Numbered from the stretch's first letter, positions 1 through 8,837 are shown. The stretch: DNA of 12,173 nt from Rostrohypoxylon terebratum (GCA_022497145.1 MU386026.1:1-12173), one strand, 5' to 3'. Numbers and translations: made by a program. The notes: a model not told the origin generated them from the letters alone.

Positions 1-341
1 CTCTGAGGAGGAGAGGAATCAAGGACCTTAGCACCCTTGAGAATTATTATTGAATTGATACCACATCCAAGCCCTACATAGCCCTTGTCACACATAGTCA
101 GGTATTGGAAACCACGCAAAATTCGGTGTTGCTGCTATTGTTATGTAGTAGTTCTAGCATCCCTATATATTTTCATTTGGGTAAGACTCTTGATGATTTC
201 ACTTCCTTCTTTCGTGGCACAAGAGGCCTCTGCATTCTCGACTAGTACAGGAATATTCCTGGAGATAATATAGCTTAATTATTTGTAGATTCCTCCGACT
301 GCAAAACCTGACTGATGACAGCCGCTCACAAAAATCAACTC
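1..341. other. AT-rich intergenic sequence, no gene seen
   Basis: No open frame here has convincing protein character. The 62-codon plus-strand frame at 85-273 begins at TTG and has no fungal start context or recognisable motif. The stretch may be the far, unrecognisable 3' part of the minus-strand relic that follows. Confidence 0.4.
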
Positions 342-927
342 GTTGTGAACGAGGTCGACAGCCTTTTTATCGCTTTGTGTAGGTACCTATATTAAGTTAT
401 GAAGAATTCGGTATCTTCGCTCATCTCTTCGAAACACTGTCGTTATTGGAGTTCGACGGCATCACTTCGTTTGCTAATCTTAACTTCGCAATACTAGGCC
501 GACAGACTTACCAGACTTGGTAAGTAAATGCCATTCTATGGTTTTTGGTATTAGCTACGAAGGCAGGTAAGTCTCTTCCTAGTCTCTCCAGTCGCTTTTT
601 TTGCGCCAGTTCGTCTTTACAGCGATACTGAAGGCTTGTGCAAGGCGACCTTTTGCATCATGAAATGTGAGAAACTGCGTTTCTTCCTCAAGGTCCCTGG
701 CTGTGATGTTGCACTTTTTGCGATATCTACTGGTTGCTTCTCCCCAGACGTTTGCAATTTGGCTGATCCGTAGTGTGAAATTCGACCGAGAGCGCAGAAA
801 GGCAAGCAACATTCTCATCACCGTATTTTCGGGGAAGTAAATTCACAAAAAAACCGATTGTCTCGTGAGCGTAGCTGATCACCTGCATTATATTGCAAAC
901 TGCGCTGAATGCCTCAAGACCAGACAT
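342..927 (-). pseudogene. Relic of the N-terminal domain of a fungal STAND/NLR-type protein
   Basis: Reading minus-strand from an ATG at 927, the first frame gives MSGLEAFSAVCNIMQVIS..., which resembles the opening helix of N-terminal domains on fungal NACHT/NLR and ankyrin/TPR proteins. The similarity continues across frames: GEKQPVDIAK at about 745-716, KCNITARDLEEETQFL and AKGRLAQAFSIAVKTNWRKK at about 716-597, then KRLERLGRDL at about 597-568. Each step is an apparent -1 shift, at or beside a G4 run (near 744), an A5 run (near 716) and an A7 run (596-602). Further on, the frame containing RQCFEEMSEDTEFFIT is cut by TAA codons at 443-445 and 392-394, both where CAA (Gln) would fit the family pattern. 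No NTPase or repeat domain follows in the window. Intact relatives are thought to be cytosolic heterokaryon-incompatibility or immune receptors. The assignment is from memory of the family pattern; the breaks are seen directly. The boundary at 342 is approximate. Confidence 0.5.
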
Positions 928-1968
928 TTGGACAGCGTAGTAGTCTGACTCAACGCTACACTAAAGTATGTACCTAGCTTCGTCGGAGATACAGTGATAG
1001 ATATACCTAATGGTTCCTGGAGGTCTTAAAAATGATAGTTTAAGGGTAGGGATAGGTGATAAGGTAAGTTGACTTGACATATTTACTAGACGCAGACTGG
1101 ATAACTATTTCCATGTCTCTGTTTTACATCGCTTCGCCAATCAGACGAGATGATCCGGGCTTAAAACGTCGGCGTCCAAGAAAAGCCACTCTTGGGCTGC
1201 TTTCTATTTTAGCACGACGAGAAGACAAGCATGCATGCCTCTGTATAGACCGAACGAATGGCCATGCTACCGTTGCTGGGTGGTAGGGATCTAGTATCAT
1301 CAATTCAAACAATACACATCCGTGATGTCGATCCAGCCTTGACCAAACGATGAATGTGACATCCAATAAACGACTCATTGTGTTTGCAAGGAGTACTGGC
1401 GCCGTTGAGAATGATTATAAACGGCATCAAGTGATGTCATGCTCGTCAGCGGACATGTAATAAAATCACCTGATTCCTGTCGACTGAGAGTAGCTGGACT
1501 GTACCATATCTACGATTTTCTGCCTTTTCATCTAGATTTCTTTCAAGTCATCTATCCAGTGCTACTCATCATCACCCCCAACGTTAGTAGATTGCCCGCC
1601 CAGGAATAGAAACGAACGAGACACTGTTAAAATGCTTTGAATTGATATCTAAATTCGAGACACGAATGGGGTGCTCGACCGGGACACCAGGTATGTTATC
1701 CATCTATCTTTTTACCCCATACAAGAGAACATAACCGTAACGTCGTCGCGAGATGAGCCCATTTCCGTTTAGCTATCCCCGTTTTTCTCATCCCTCATTA
1801 GTACCAATCTGTCGTAATAGCTTCCATCTCTAAATGTGAAGGAATACATGAAAGGTGTCCACTTAAATACCGTATACCTAGGTCCTATGTTGCAGAGGAC
1901 AGTATTTGAATATTTAGTATGAGCGGAACGCGGCTATGCCTTTGCTATGATCACCGAGACACGCCGTC
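928..1968. other. Intergenic region without a supported gene
   Basis: Only short frames occur. The antiparallel pair at 1074-1286 (+) and 1124-1378 (-) overlap, lack recognisable domains, and the plus one starts at TTG. The right part, about 1850-1968, probably contains the 3' untranslated region of the minus-strand Arg/Ser-rich gene. TACCTA-type motifs occur at 970-975 and 1873-1886. Confidence 0.5.
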
Positions 1969-3081
1969 TCAGCGTCTTGCCTTTCCGCTTCTGGTAGTCG
2001 GCCCCTTGACCCCTATCAGTTTCGACGCGATCATGCTACTGATGGTACTTTCCGCAAACCCTTTCATCCCGCTTGACCTCGCGCGGCGGGGATCCTTATC
2101 GATGAACGCGTCGATCGCGGCGGCGCCCAAGGCCGCAGTAGCGATCTTAGCACCCTTCTCTCCCGTCCAGCTGCCTGGTTCCTTACGCAGTCGGAAGGCG
2201 GTTAGTCCGCCCGCCTCGAGGGCCGCCCGAGCCGCCATCTGCCATCGGTCAGCCGTGGCCGAGTCGGGATACTTGGACGGCTTAGATCTGTAGGTCGAAG
2301 AGGTAGACTTGGCATGGCGGCTGCGGTGGCGGGACGGCGAGCGGCTGTACGTATGCGAGGAGCTTGCGCGCGAACGCCGGTGCCGCCGGCCGCGGTCGCG
2401 TTCGTAGTCGGAGTCGTCGCTTACGGAAGGCGACCTGCGTCTCCGATGCCGCCGCGTATCGTCGCTATATGCTCTGTGGCGTCGCATAGGTGGGCCTGGG
2501 GAGGGGCTAGGAGAGTGTCTGCGGTGGTGGTGACGGTGTCGCGATTTGGAGTCGTGGTGGGAGCTGCGGCGACGATCGCGACTCTGAGAGCGGCTGCGGT
2601 CGCCTGACCCTGTTTGTGCGGCGGCGTATAGGGCTGCCGCTTCGCTGAGGAATTTGAGGCCGGATTGGCCGAAAGATTTGGTGCGTTTGACGGCTGGTCG
2701 CTCGTTAAATTCTTGTAGCCTGCCCTGGGCCTCTTTCTTGCTGCTGGTCCGACGCGGCGAGTTATGTCGCGAAGCTCTCGATGGCGATCTTCTATCGCTT
2801 CTATTGTTTTTGTCCGGTTGGGTATAAGTTCTCTCGTGTCTAGGGCGCCGTGGAGGACTAGTCGTTCTAGAATCCCTCCTGGGCGGGTTTGGTCGCAGGT
2901 AAGAGTCCGGATTTGAAGACCGGGGTCGGCGAGACTTGTTAGATACGACGGATGGTTCTTCGGTTCCGACGTATTCGTAATGCGCGTTTCCGATAGGCGA
3001 AGTAGAATGGCGGTAGGGGTCGTCAAAGACGTACGGATCGTCGTCGTACCGATCATGACGACCTCTCGATCGAGACGCCAT
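1969..3081 (-). CDS. Arg/Ser/His-rich protein with conserved Ala/Gly-rich C-terminal domain
   Basis: This single-exon gene encodes 370 aa. The start is the ATG at 3081-3079 in a strong context (ACCATGG); the open frame extends eight codons upstream but only to a GTG. Residues 1-40 are Arg/Asp/Tyr-rich with two DDPY-like motifs. Residues 50-120 are Arg/Ser/Pro-rich. A hydrophobic helix-like block GLKFLSEAAALYAAAQ lies at 141-156. Residues 160-265 are dense in RS, RH and SPSP repeats, like disordered RS domains. Residues about 276-370 form a compact Ala/Gly-rich domain containing AFRLRKEPGSWTGEKG, followed by alternating small and hydrophobic residues and a basic tail (TRSGKARR). That C-terminal pattern recurs in many Pezizomycotina proteins of unknown function, sometimes labelled DUF3824-like; I am not certain of the label. 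A nuclear or RNA-linked role is suggested by the RS content but not shown. The gene is much more GC-rich than its flanks, which creates long antisense frames. It lies divergently from the Cys-rich gene at 5834. Confidence 0.85.
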   Translation of the reverse strand: MASRSRGRHDRYDDDPYVFDDPYRHSTSPIGNAHYEYVGTEEPSVVSNKSRRPRSSNPDSYLRPNPPRRDSRTTSPPRRPRHERTYTQPDKNNRSDRRSPSRASRHNSPRRTSSKKEAQGRLQEFNERPAVKRTKSFGQSGLKFLSEAAALYAAAQTGSGDRSRSQSRDRRRSSHHDSKSRHRHHHRRHSPSPSPGPPMRRHRAYSDDTRRHRRRRSPSVSDDSDYERDRGRRHRRSRASSSHTYSRSPSRHRSRHAKSTSSTYRSKPSKYPDSATADRWQMAARAALEAGGLTAFRLRKEPGSWTGEKGAKIATAALGAAAIDAFIDKDPRRARSSGMKGFAESTISSMIASKLIGVKGPTTRSGKARR

Positions 3082-4020
3082 GGTTCGCAAAAAGTTGAGT
3101 ATCACAGATGGTTGCGCGATTCGAGGCTCGCCAGTGCAGATTCAGTATCTAGTAGATAGATCCTTGCTTGGAGGGAGAAGAGGGTGTAAACTATAAGCGC
3201 GAAGCACTGCAGCACGACTTTTAAAGGCGCAAAAGACGCAATCGAGGATACACAGGAGCTATTAGCACGGCCTTGGGAGACCTCTAGAAGGCGACAGGCA
3301 GGGACCTATCATGCAAAAAGAAAAAAAAAAGCTGCGCCTCGACGTATGTTATGCAGGCTGTAAGTTGTAACGATTGGAGGCATCCTCTGAAATGTCCCAC
3401 TATTGCGAGTCTTGCTGTTGGGGATTCGGCGGTGTAGCGAATAGCTGGCGAGAAAAACCGAAGAGGTGATGTCAACGGGGGGTTACGTCCCTCTAATTGT
3501 TGCAGGGGGCTAGCGACCTAAATGGGTTGTGATTGGGATGGGAGGCCTACATTACACGCACGCATATTACATCTACCTTAGCTACGGGATCTCTGGGGAT
3601 CTCTGCTCAGGTGGTAGGCTACTGGCTCACAAATCCTGCATAGACGCTTCTGTATATGTGGCTAGCTGATCTGTTTCAACGCTCGAGACAAACCGTTGCC
3701 ACTTTGGTCGACGGACGGTGGATGATATACTCCCGCATGATCTCATAGTGTTTCTCTGAACGTGCCAACACAGCAGTTTAGATCATCTCTCGTGGCCATC
3801 GAGAGACTCGACTTAAAACAGCGATTGTGGTCTCGCTTAAACTAGCCAGTCTTAAGAAACGGAATCGGAGGTTGAAACCTAGAAAGGAAAATCCGTAGTA
3901 TTGATATGGACCTCGTAAAATATTGAGGACATAGCTCAGAGTGTGCCTGGAACCTAGATCTCGGGAGGGTCTCCGCCCGCGAGCTGAGTCCTTCTCGGGA
4001 GCTTGCGGCGGGCGCCGGCG
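3082..4020. other. Upstream region of the Arg/Ser-rich gene; no other gene seen
   Basis: The part next to 3081 should hold the promoter and 5' leader of the minus-strand gene, but no clear TATA box is visible. An A-rich tract lies at 3315-3330 (a T-tract on the coding strand of that gene). A GC-rich patch with inverted CTCGGGAG/CCCGCGAG-like words lies at about 3958-4020. The only frame of note, 3284-3475 (-), has no recognisable domain. Confidence 0.45.
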
Positions 4021-4042
4021 CTAGTTTCGATCTTTAGTGAGC

Positions 4043-4103
4043 GACATTTGGAATCGAGGTATTATATAATACCTCGATCCAGCATCTGACGTGACATTTG
4101 GAA
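4043..4103. repeat. Perfect 26-bp palindrome between two 11-bp direct repeats
   Basis: Positions 4053-4078 form an uninterrupted palindrome, ATCGAGGTATTAT followed by its exact reverse complement. The 11-mer GACATTTGGAA occurs at 4043-4053 and again at 4093-4103, exactly 50 bp apart. No transposase or intact element is next to it. It could be an extruding hairpin, a dimeric protein-binding site, or a remnant of a small transposon or of its excision. Confidence 0.8.
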
Positions 4104-4106
4104 CTA

Positions 4107-4123
4107 GACAGCTGATAGCTGTC
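4107..4123. repeat. Short inverted repeat, 7-bp arms and 3-nt loop
   Basis: GACAGCT at 4107-4113 and AGCTGTC at 4117-4123 flank GAT. The repeat starts four bases after the second GACATTTGGAA copy, so it belongs to the same symmetric cluster. It could be a small binding site; alone it is unremarkable. Confidence 0.6.
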
Positions 4124-5100
4124 ACGACGATGAGATCACACAACGTGGTATAGTATCTCGTGACCGTGATCATGATCATTGCTATAATATGTGACAATAA
4201 GAAGCTGGGACTAATACTTGCCTCCAAATTTCGTGCGTCGTAAATGATGGCTGTTGGCTGTTGGCTGTTAGCGATTGGCGGAACATTTTTGATAACAAAA
4301 ATCGAAAGGAAAGAGGAAGATTTCCTAGATCGATTGGTGGAGACGTGATGGGGCGGGGCTGGCGGGGCTCACACCGAATCAATAGCGCTTATGTAATCCA
4401 ACCTTCTCTACAGCATAAGCAACTTTTACTCGATATCTATTAGTAATCACTGCGTAATCTGTGCAACTCAAGATTTGATAAGTTCTTACCTAAGGAATTG
4501 ACATGGTCAAGGCGTCTTGATTACCTAAGTAGTAGGTATGAATTCAATCAGCGCTCAAAAATCTCAACGAACTTTCTAATCTCTATCAACTTTCTTCGGC
4601 GTCCGTTCCATTGACGATAGAAGTCTCATTGAACGACCCATGAGTGGTCGCCCGGTTTCCCAATCGTCTTATCATGGCATCCAAGATTCTTCGAGTCTGC
4701 TAGAGTCGACTGAGTTGACGGCAGTCGAGTGACGACATTGAGATGGCGTACTCAATGCTGGCGCCATCTACTCTTGCGACCATCCGTCTGCCTACCGAGC
4801 ACTTATTAGGTATGGTAGAACTTAAGAGAATAGGACATCTGGTCTTTGCATAGCTGAACGTTTTCAATCTCATCGATGTTCCTTCTCTAAGGTTATGATC
4901 TGTCCGATTACCACTGCGGAAGCGGAACACATTCCCCCTGACACCTAACCCGGACTGCCCGGATTCAATTATATGATCGCCTTTTCACATCATTAGTCGA
5001 TATGCTTCCCCAGCTCAAATTTTCGACACCTCACTTACTCTATAATTAGCAATACACAACTCCCCGCAATATACGGTATGATAGAGTTGTGGTGCCAAGT
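4124..5100. other. Gene-poor intergenic region
   Basis: No frame is long or family-like enough to call. The frames at 4021-4227 (-), 4182-4382 (-), 4261-4443 (+) and 4700-4930 (-) overlap each other or lack start context and motifs. A short tandem repeat lies at 4248-4268. Confidence 0.45.
4248..4268. repeat. Tandem repeat, TGGCTGT x3
   Basis: Three perfect consecutive copies of the 7-mer TGGCTGT are present. It is a simple minisatellite in noncoding sequence with no evident role. Confidence 0.9.
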
Positions 5101-5736
5101 GTGGATGAAAAGCTGATGCACCAGTGCCGGCCCTCCGGTTAATTTGACAGCAGCTCCGTCCTGATTGGTATTCGCTCCTCCATCTAGAACATCGCCTCAT
5201 GAAATTATGAAATATATGAAATAAGAACTTGAAAACATAGACTAGTCGATCCATTCCAGCAGCAGTTCAATACGGTGTTATCTTGCGATCTCAAGTTGTC
5301 AGAAGCCAAAACGGACGTTCGTATTCCACGTCGTGGCTGAGGTCTGACATTTCCAGACTTCGTCCATCGCTGCCATGCTCCATATGCAGGAACAGATCGC
5401 TAGAGTTTCATCGAGATGCAACCTTTCATCGCATCATAGCTCCCTGCTTAGCTAACGATGCGGCTAATAGCCTATCCTTGCCTGGTCAGGATAATTTCGA
5501 CCTTGTGGTGTCTACCCCAGCCTACTCCTTCCAGCGCAGGCCTCGGTGCCAATATGACCAGATGGAGTAACTAATTTGTTTCCGATCGAATGTGCCTTCG
5601 AAATACTGACAGCTGCCAAGCTTTGCGAATTCGTATTGCCTACGTCGTCAAGGTGGGCTAGGTGGGTAGTTCGCAGGAAAGGGTTCGAAAAGACGAGTCT
5701 CACCACTTCAGAGAGTTGAGATGTCGCATCTGAAAT
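5101..5736. other. Intergenic region with possible ankyrin-repeat relic; promoter side of the Cys-rich gene
   Basis: On the minus strand around 5205-5155, one frame reads HEA and another DVLDGGANTNQDG, words typical of fungal ankyrin repeats (GHEAVV...LLLDxGANVN). They are in different frames and the intervening residues are missing, so at best this is a decayed fragment. The frames at 5283-5570 (+) and 5512-5706 (-) are not recognisable. Sequence next to 5737 is the upstream region of the Cys-rich gene. Confidence 0.3.
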
Positions 5737-5744
5737 TATATAAA
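5737..5744 (+). promoter_or_regulatory. TATA box of the Cys-rich secreted protein gene
   Basis: TATATAAA lies about 90 bp before the ATG at 5834. It is followed by a C/T-rich stretch (5761-5788), as is common in filamentous fungal promoters near the transcription start. Confidence 0.6.
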
Positions 5745-5833
5745 GGGCGCTTCAATTCTAGCTCTTACTCCCATCACCTCATCCCTCCGTAGAATCACGC
5801 CAAATTCGATTGTTCTTAAACCAGATATTCACG

Positions 5834-6382
5834 ATGCGCTTCAACGTTGTTGCTTTTCTAGCTCTCGGGACCCTAACAGCCGCCCTCCCCGCCGAGGAGG
5901 CTGCCTGTCCTCGCACTAAATGTTTCGACGCCGTTAACGCATGTGGTAAGCTAGACCCGGGGGTAGCTCCGTACCTATCGTTCAAGAAACCAAATTGACC
6001 CGTCATCGCATAGGTATCAAATACGGTAGATGCTACGATATGTGTACCCAGCAGATGCCACTGCCCCCACCTTGCCCGGGGGATTCGTCATCTTCGACAA
6101 TAGTAGTCCCGACGACTACTACGTCGCTCCCCTCCATCACGCCCGTTCCGACCACAACGGCTTCGGCTTCCGCCTGCACTAGCACCGGTACCGCCTGCGT
6201 CGACTTCCTCCGAAGCTGTGGATCGCCCCCCACTGCCATTTTGACCTACGGAGGGTAAGTATCGGACATATCAGTCGGACTGACAGAAATTGTCTTGCTA
6301 ATCTTGCAAAAGATGCTTCCCGGCTTGTGGCCCTACCCCCACGTTCTCACCTCCGCCATGTCCCGAACCAACCACTGCTTAA
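5834..6382 (+). CDS. Small secreted cysteine-rich protein with two six-Cys modules
   Basis: The gene model has three exons: 5834-5945, 6014-6254 and 6313-6382 (423 nt, 140 aa). Intron 1 (5946-6013) runs GTAAGC to TAG; intron 2 (6255-6312) runs GTAAGT to AAAAG with CTGAC and GCTAAT branch candidates. Both splices keep the frame. Residues 1-18 or so are a signal peptide (MRFNVVAFLALGTLTAA). Module 1 (25-58) has cysteines at 25, 30, 37, 44, 48 and 58; module 2 (92-134) has them at 92, 99, 106, 119, 123 and 134. Shared words are CxxxxxxCG, CxxxC and a PPPCP end. A Ser/Thr/Pro-rich, probably O-glycosylated linker (59-90) joins them. Six cysteines per module suggest three disulfides each and an apoplastic or wall location. 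Effector, antimicrobial and structural roles are all possible; none is shown. I do not recognise a named family. It converges with the UstYa-like gene downstream. Confidence 0.82.
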
Positions 6383-6843
6383 TTCTCTAACTATAATCGG
6401 CACAACGCGATTTCGGATACAGCAGAAGGTATTGAAGGGATAAGCAAATAGGAAATTCGGAAACGTACTTGGTATCTACCTTTGGCACGGGAGTTCAACC
6501 GGGGCTTCCTCATTTGGTTATGCTGTTAAGTCTCGACATCATCTGCTCCAGGCCACGGAAAACCGCTCTGTACCTAGCTCAAAAAGACAGATCAATAGAC
6601 CTCAGAAATTTCGTGCATATTGTGTCTATTGTTAGGGGATGGTTTGGGGGCCCCTGCGGAGTGAAGACGTTGTTTGACAAGCATCCATCTAACCTAGATT
6701 CATTTCATAACATCCATATATCAAATGACAAACAAAATATGTCAAACAAGAAAACGAAGAATACTCATCCATGAATGCATGAAGGGAGTCGATGTCGGAA
6801 GTAGGGAAGAGGGGCGACCACTCATTGGCGTCATCTGGGGACT

Positions 6844-6878
6844 TCGATCCATCGATCCATCCATCGATCCACCCATCC
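6844..6878. repeat. Imperfect ATCC/ATCG microsatellite
   Basis: The stretch consists of repeated CGATCCAT and CCATCGATCC words, a degenerate four-base tandem repeat. No function is suggested. Confidence 0.75.
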
Positions 6879-7059
6879 TGATGCTACCTAAATCCAGGCG
6901 GTGTGCATATATATCGGGGAAATCATGCCCGTGGCACATACGACGTAAGAACGTGTTATACTGGATGGCATGGATGCGGATGGCGCGGCCATCGGCCGTA
7001 ATATGATTCAATTGGTTTCCTTGTATCTTTTCTGAAGTCGCCGCGTTAGCTCAGCTGCT

Positions 7060-7082
7060 GCGCCGTAGGTCGTTTACGGCGC
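7060..7082. repeat. Perfect hairpin, 8-bp GC-rich stem and 7-nt loop
   Basis: GCGCCGTA (7060-7067) pairs fully with TACGGCGC (7075-7082) around loop GGTCGTT. It lies between the ends of two convergent genes, 343 bp beyond the UstYa-like stop codon. It is not a tRNA anticodon arm: the loop lacks T at the position before the anticodon, and no matching acceptor or T arm is visible. Confidence 0.6.
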
Positions 7083-7424
7083 CAATGGCTTATCCCAGGT
7101 AGCCCTACTTGACGCATCTAGGGTATTATCATCCGATCGTAAAGACGATAAGTGCAGTTTTTGCACATCTTACACCAGGTCCCGGGTCATACGGATCGGT
7201 TGCGTCTGCTGAATTCTCCCGTAGTTCCCCGCCGCGTGTCTGCCTGCCAGCTTACTAGGCATAGAACCAAGTAGGTCTTGCTTCTGCGCCATACTCTAGA
7301 GCGCAAGTAATCTCTCTCAAGTATTGAAATTTAAAAAAAAATTAGAAAACCTAGGCACCTGCTTTGGCCGGTTTTCCCAGAGACCCTCATAGGATATTTG
7401 TTCATTTAACTATTTTCTCTGAAA

Positions 7425-8594
7425 CTATGATCTATTTCCCAAACAATACTCTTTACCTTCAAACCCGGTGAGATTAGCAAGTGGAATCTTTCCACTAGGG
7501 CTCCATACCGTATATTCTGTGATTTGCGGCAGGTCGGCAGGAGCTTCTTTCTGCAATGCGTCCTCCGGCTTCTCTAAAGCCGCCCACTAGGTTGATGAAA
7601 ATTAGCTATCATACTCTTCAGCAGGATCAAATACTGTTAAGAGAGCGGATATAAGGGGCTGATAGACAGACTCACAAGCTCCTCATGTCGAGGGTCTTTG
7701 TGCTTTTCCGACCACTCGAGCAAGTAGTCGAAATCTACGCAAGTCTTCCGAATATTGAAGTCGGCGTACGGCTTCGCCTGACCTACGCGCCAGTTAAAGG
7801 TAAAAGGCTCTAGGTCGGCGTGGCACATCAAGTGCTGCCGCAGCATGTCGACGCAGTGATTGAGGTGGCGCTCGAATATGGCGGGCGGCTCAAACCCGTA
7901 CTTCGCACCCCAGTAATAGTCGTAGGTGGTGACTAAACTCTTGCGTAGAGCGTTCAGGCAGTGGAGCAGGTGAAAAGCCTCGATTCCCATCATCTTGCTC
8001 TTACCAGGTGGAAATCCCCAGGAATCTGGTGCATCGACAGCCAGCTCAGGGTCCTTGCCCGCGCGGACCACGTCCGATGCCGACATAGGATATACTCCGT
8101 CTGCCGTAGCGATACGACTCCAAGCGGTGTCGACTTCGGGGCTGGGATCCAGGCGGTAGATGTGCTTTGGGTCTGAGATATTGGGAGCCGGGGAGTGGTC
8201 GCTGTACGTTTCTATTAACGGAACTTTCATCATATCGTACAGCGGCGCTATACGTATTGATGCTGGTTAGAACGGTATACCTCTAGGGTTATGGGGTTGG
8301 GAAATGGAAGTAGGACAACCCACAGAATGCTGGACGCCATCGTGGAGCATTGCTGCCTCTTCTTTCATACCAGATCGTGCACTGAATAGTGACTACAATG
8401 ATCGCTACCATACACGCAACTATCAATATGGAGCCCGCGGCATTGCAGCGTACTTGGGGAATCCAGACAGGCCGATCTTTGGTGTGCCTTCGGTCATCGT
8501 CGAGAAAGTTGCCGGCCCTTTCCGCTTCAGACAGGCACGGCGCCTCCTCGTCATCGACGGCGGCATACTCCTTAGATACTGGGTGACCAGGCAT
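7425..8594 (-). CDS. UstYa-like (DUF3328) membrane-anchored oxidase
   Basis: The model has three exons, in transcript order 8594-8324, 8247-7676 and 7586-7425 (1005 nt, 334 aa). Intron 1 (8323-8248) runs GTGGGT to TATAG with TTCTAACC at 8272-8265; intron 2 (7675-7587) runs GTGAGT to CCTAG with GCTAAT at 7606-7601. The phases agree, and the splice restores an SPLYD junction. Residues 1-50 are a polar cytosolic tail, about 55-73 a transmembrane segment, and the rest lumenal. Family marks are PSPEVDTAW (125-133) and two HxxHC motifs, HLLHC (183-187) and HLNHC (218-222), which are thought to bind copper. Relatives cyclise or oxidise peptides in ustiloxin, phomopsin and cyclochlorotine biosynthesis. 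Exon 3 gives a C-terminal tail with an NLT sequon (319-321). If intron 2 stayed in, translation would stop 13 codons into it. The start is the ATG at 8594; the frame upstream reaches only GTG. The substrate is unknown, and no partner UstYa gene is visible. Confidence 0.9.
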
Positions 8595-8611
8595 CACGAA
8601 TCCCACACCAT
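8594..8611 (-). promoter_or_regulatory. Upstream ORF whose stop overlaps the UstYa-like start codon
   Basis: Just before the UstYa-like ATG, the minus strand carries ATGGTGTGGGATTCGTGATG: a five-codon ORF (MVWDS) ending in TGA that shares its A with the main ATG (TGATG). If the transcript includes it, ribosomes would meet this ATG first, and main-ORF translation would need leaky scanning or termination-reinitiation. Transcript start and use are unknown. Confidence 0.5.
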
Positions 8612-8837
8612 ACGATTCAACTATGTGGTTTACGAGATGAATAGAGTATGTGGGAGTTTCGCGTCCGCTTTAGACGTGAGGCCCCAATTGTGAATTTCTC
8701 AGAGTCGCTCTCTAAAATTTGAAAGCAGCTTGAGAAGGATCGGAAGCCCTGAGGGTTCTACGTTGTCCTTGTGACAGAGAAAGCAAATGGAGAGGCGAAT
8801 AGCAACTCGGCGTGGTATCTAGAGGCTTATTCTTTTA

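Larger units (their letters stand above)
6383..7424. other. Region between two convergent genes, no gene supported
   Basis: It should hold the 3' untranslated regions of the Cys-rich gene (plus) and the UstYa-like gene (minus). The frames at 6469-6774 (+), 6725-7006 (+) and 6742-7011 (-) overlap and resemble no family. It contains an ATCCATCG-type simple repeat (6844-6878), a strong hairpin (7060-7082) and an A-rich tract at about 7327-7341. Confidence 0.5.

Noticed and set aside
1074..1286. TYLLDADWITI opening resembling the start of a bacterial PIN-domain protein
   Set aside because: Only about ten residues match, the start is TTG, the conserved acidic residues further on are absent, and the setting is fungal.
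1919..2607. Two plus-strand frames opposite the Arg/Ser-rich gene
   Set aside because: They are antisense shadows of a GC-rich repetitive coding region; the minus frame has a good start context and a conserved-looking domain.
2421..3056. A 211-codon minus-strand frame inside the Arg/Ser-rich gene
   Set aside because: It is the shifted frame of the same strand and has no domain character; repetitive codons keep it open.
4743..4850. Plus-strand MAYSMLAPSTLATI... frame of about 36 residues
   Set aside because: It is too short, has no splice signal joining it to further coding sequence, and no recognisable motif.
7036..7110. GTTAGCTCAG word resembling a tRNA D-arm
   Set aside because: No pairing acceptor stem, no D-stem partner, no T arm, and the neighbouring 7-nt loop lacks anticodon-loop features.
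7637..7675. Reading straight through exon 2 of the UstYa-like gene to the stop at 7637
   Set aside because: A GTGAGT donor, branch site and acceptor give an in-phase third exon with convincing protein character, so the 13 extra codons are probably intron.
8304..8693. Plus-strand frame opposite the first exon of the UstYa-like gene
   Set aside because: It is antisense to a recognised transmembrane exon and has no family features.
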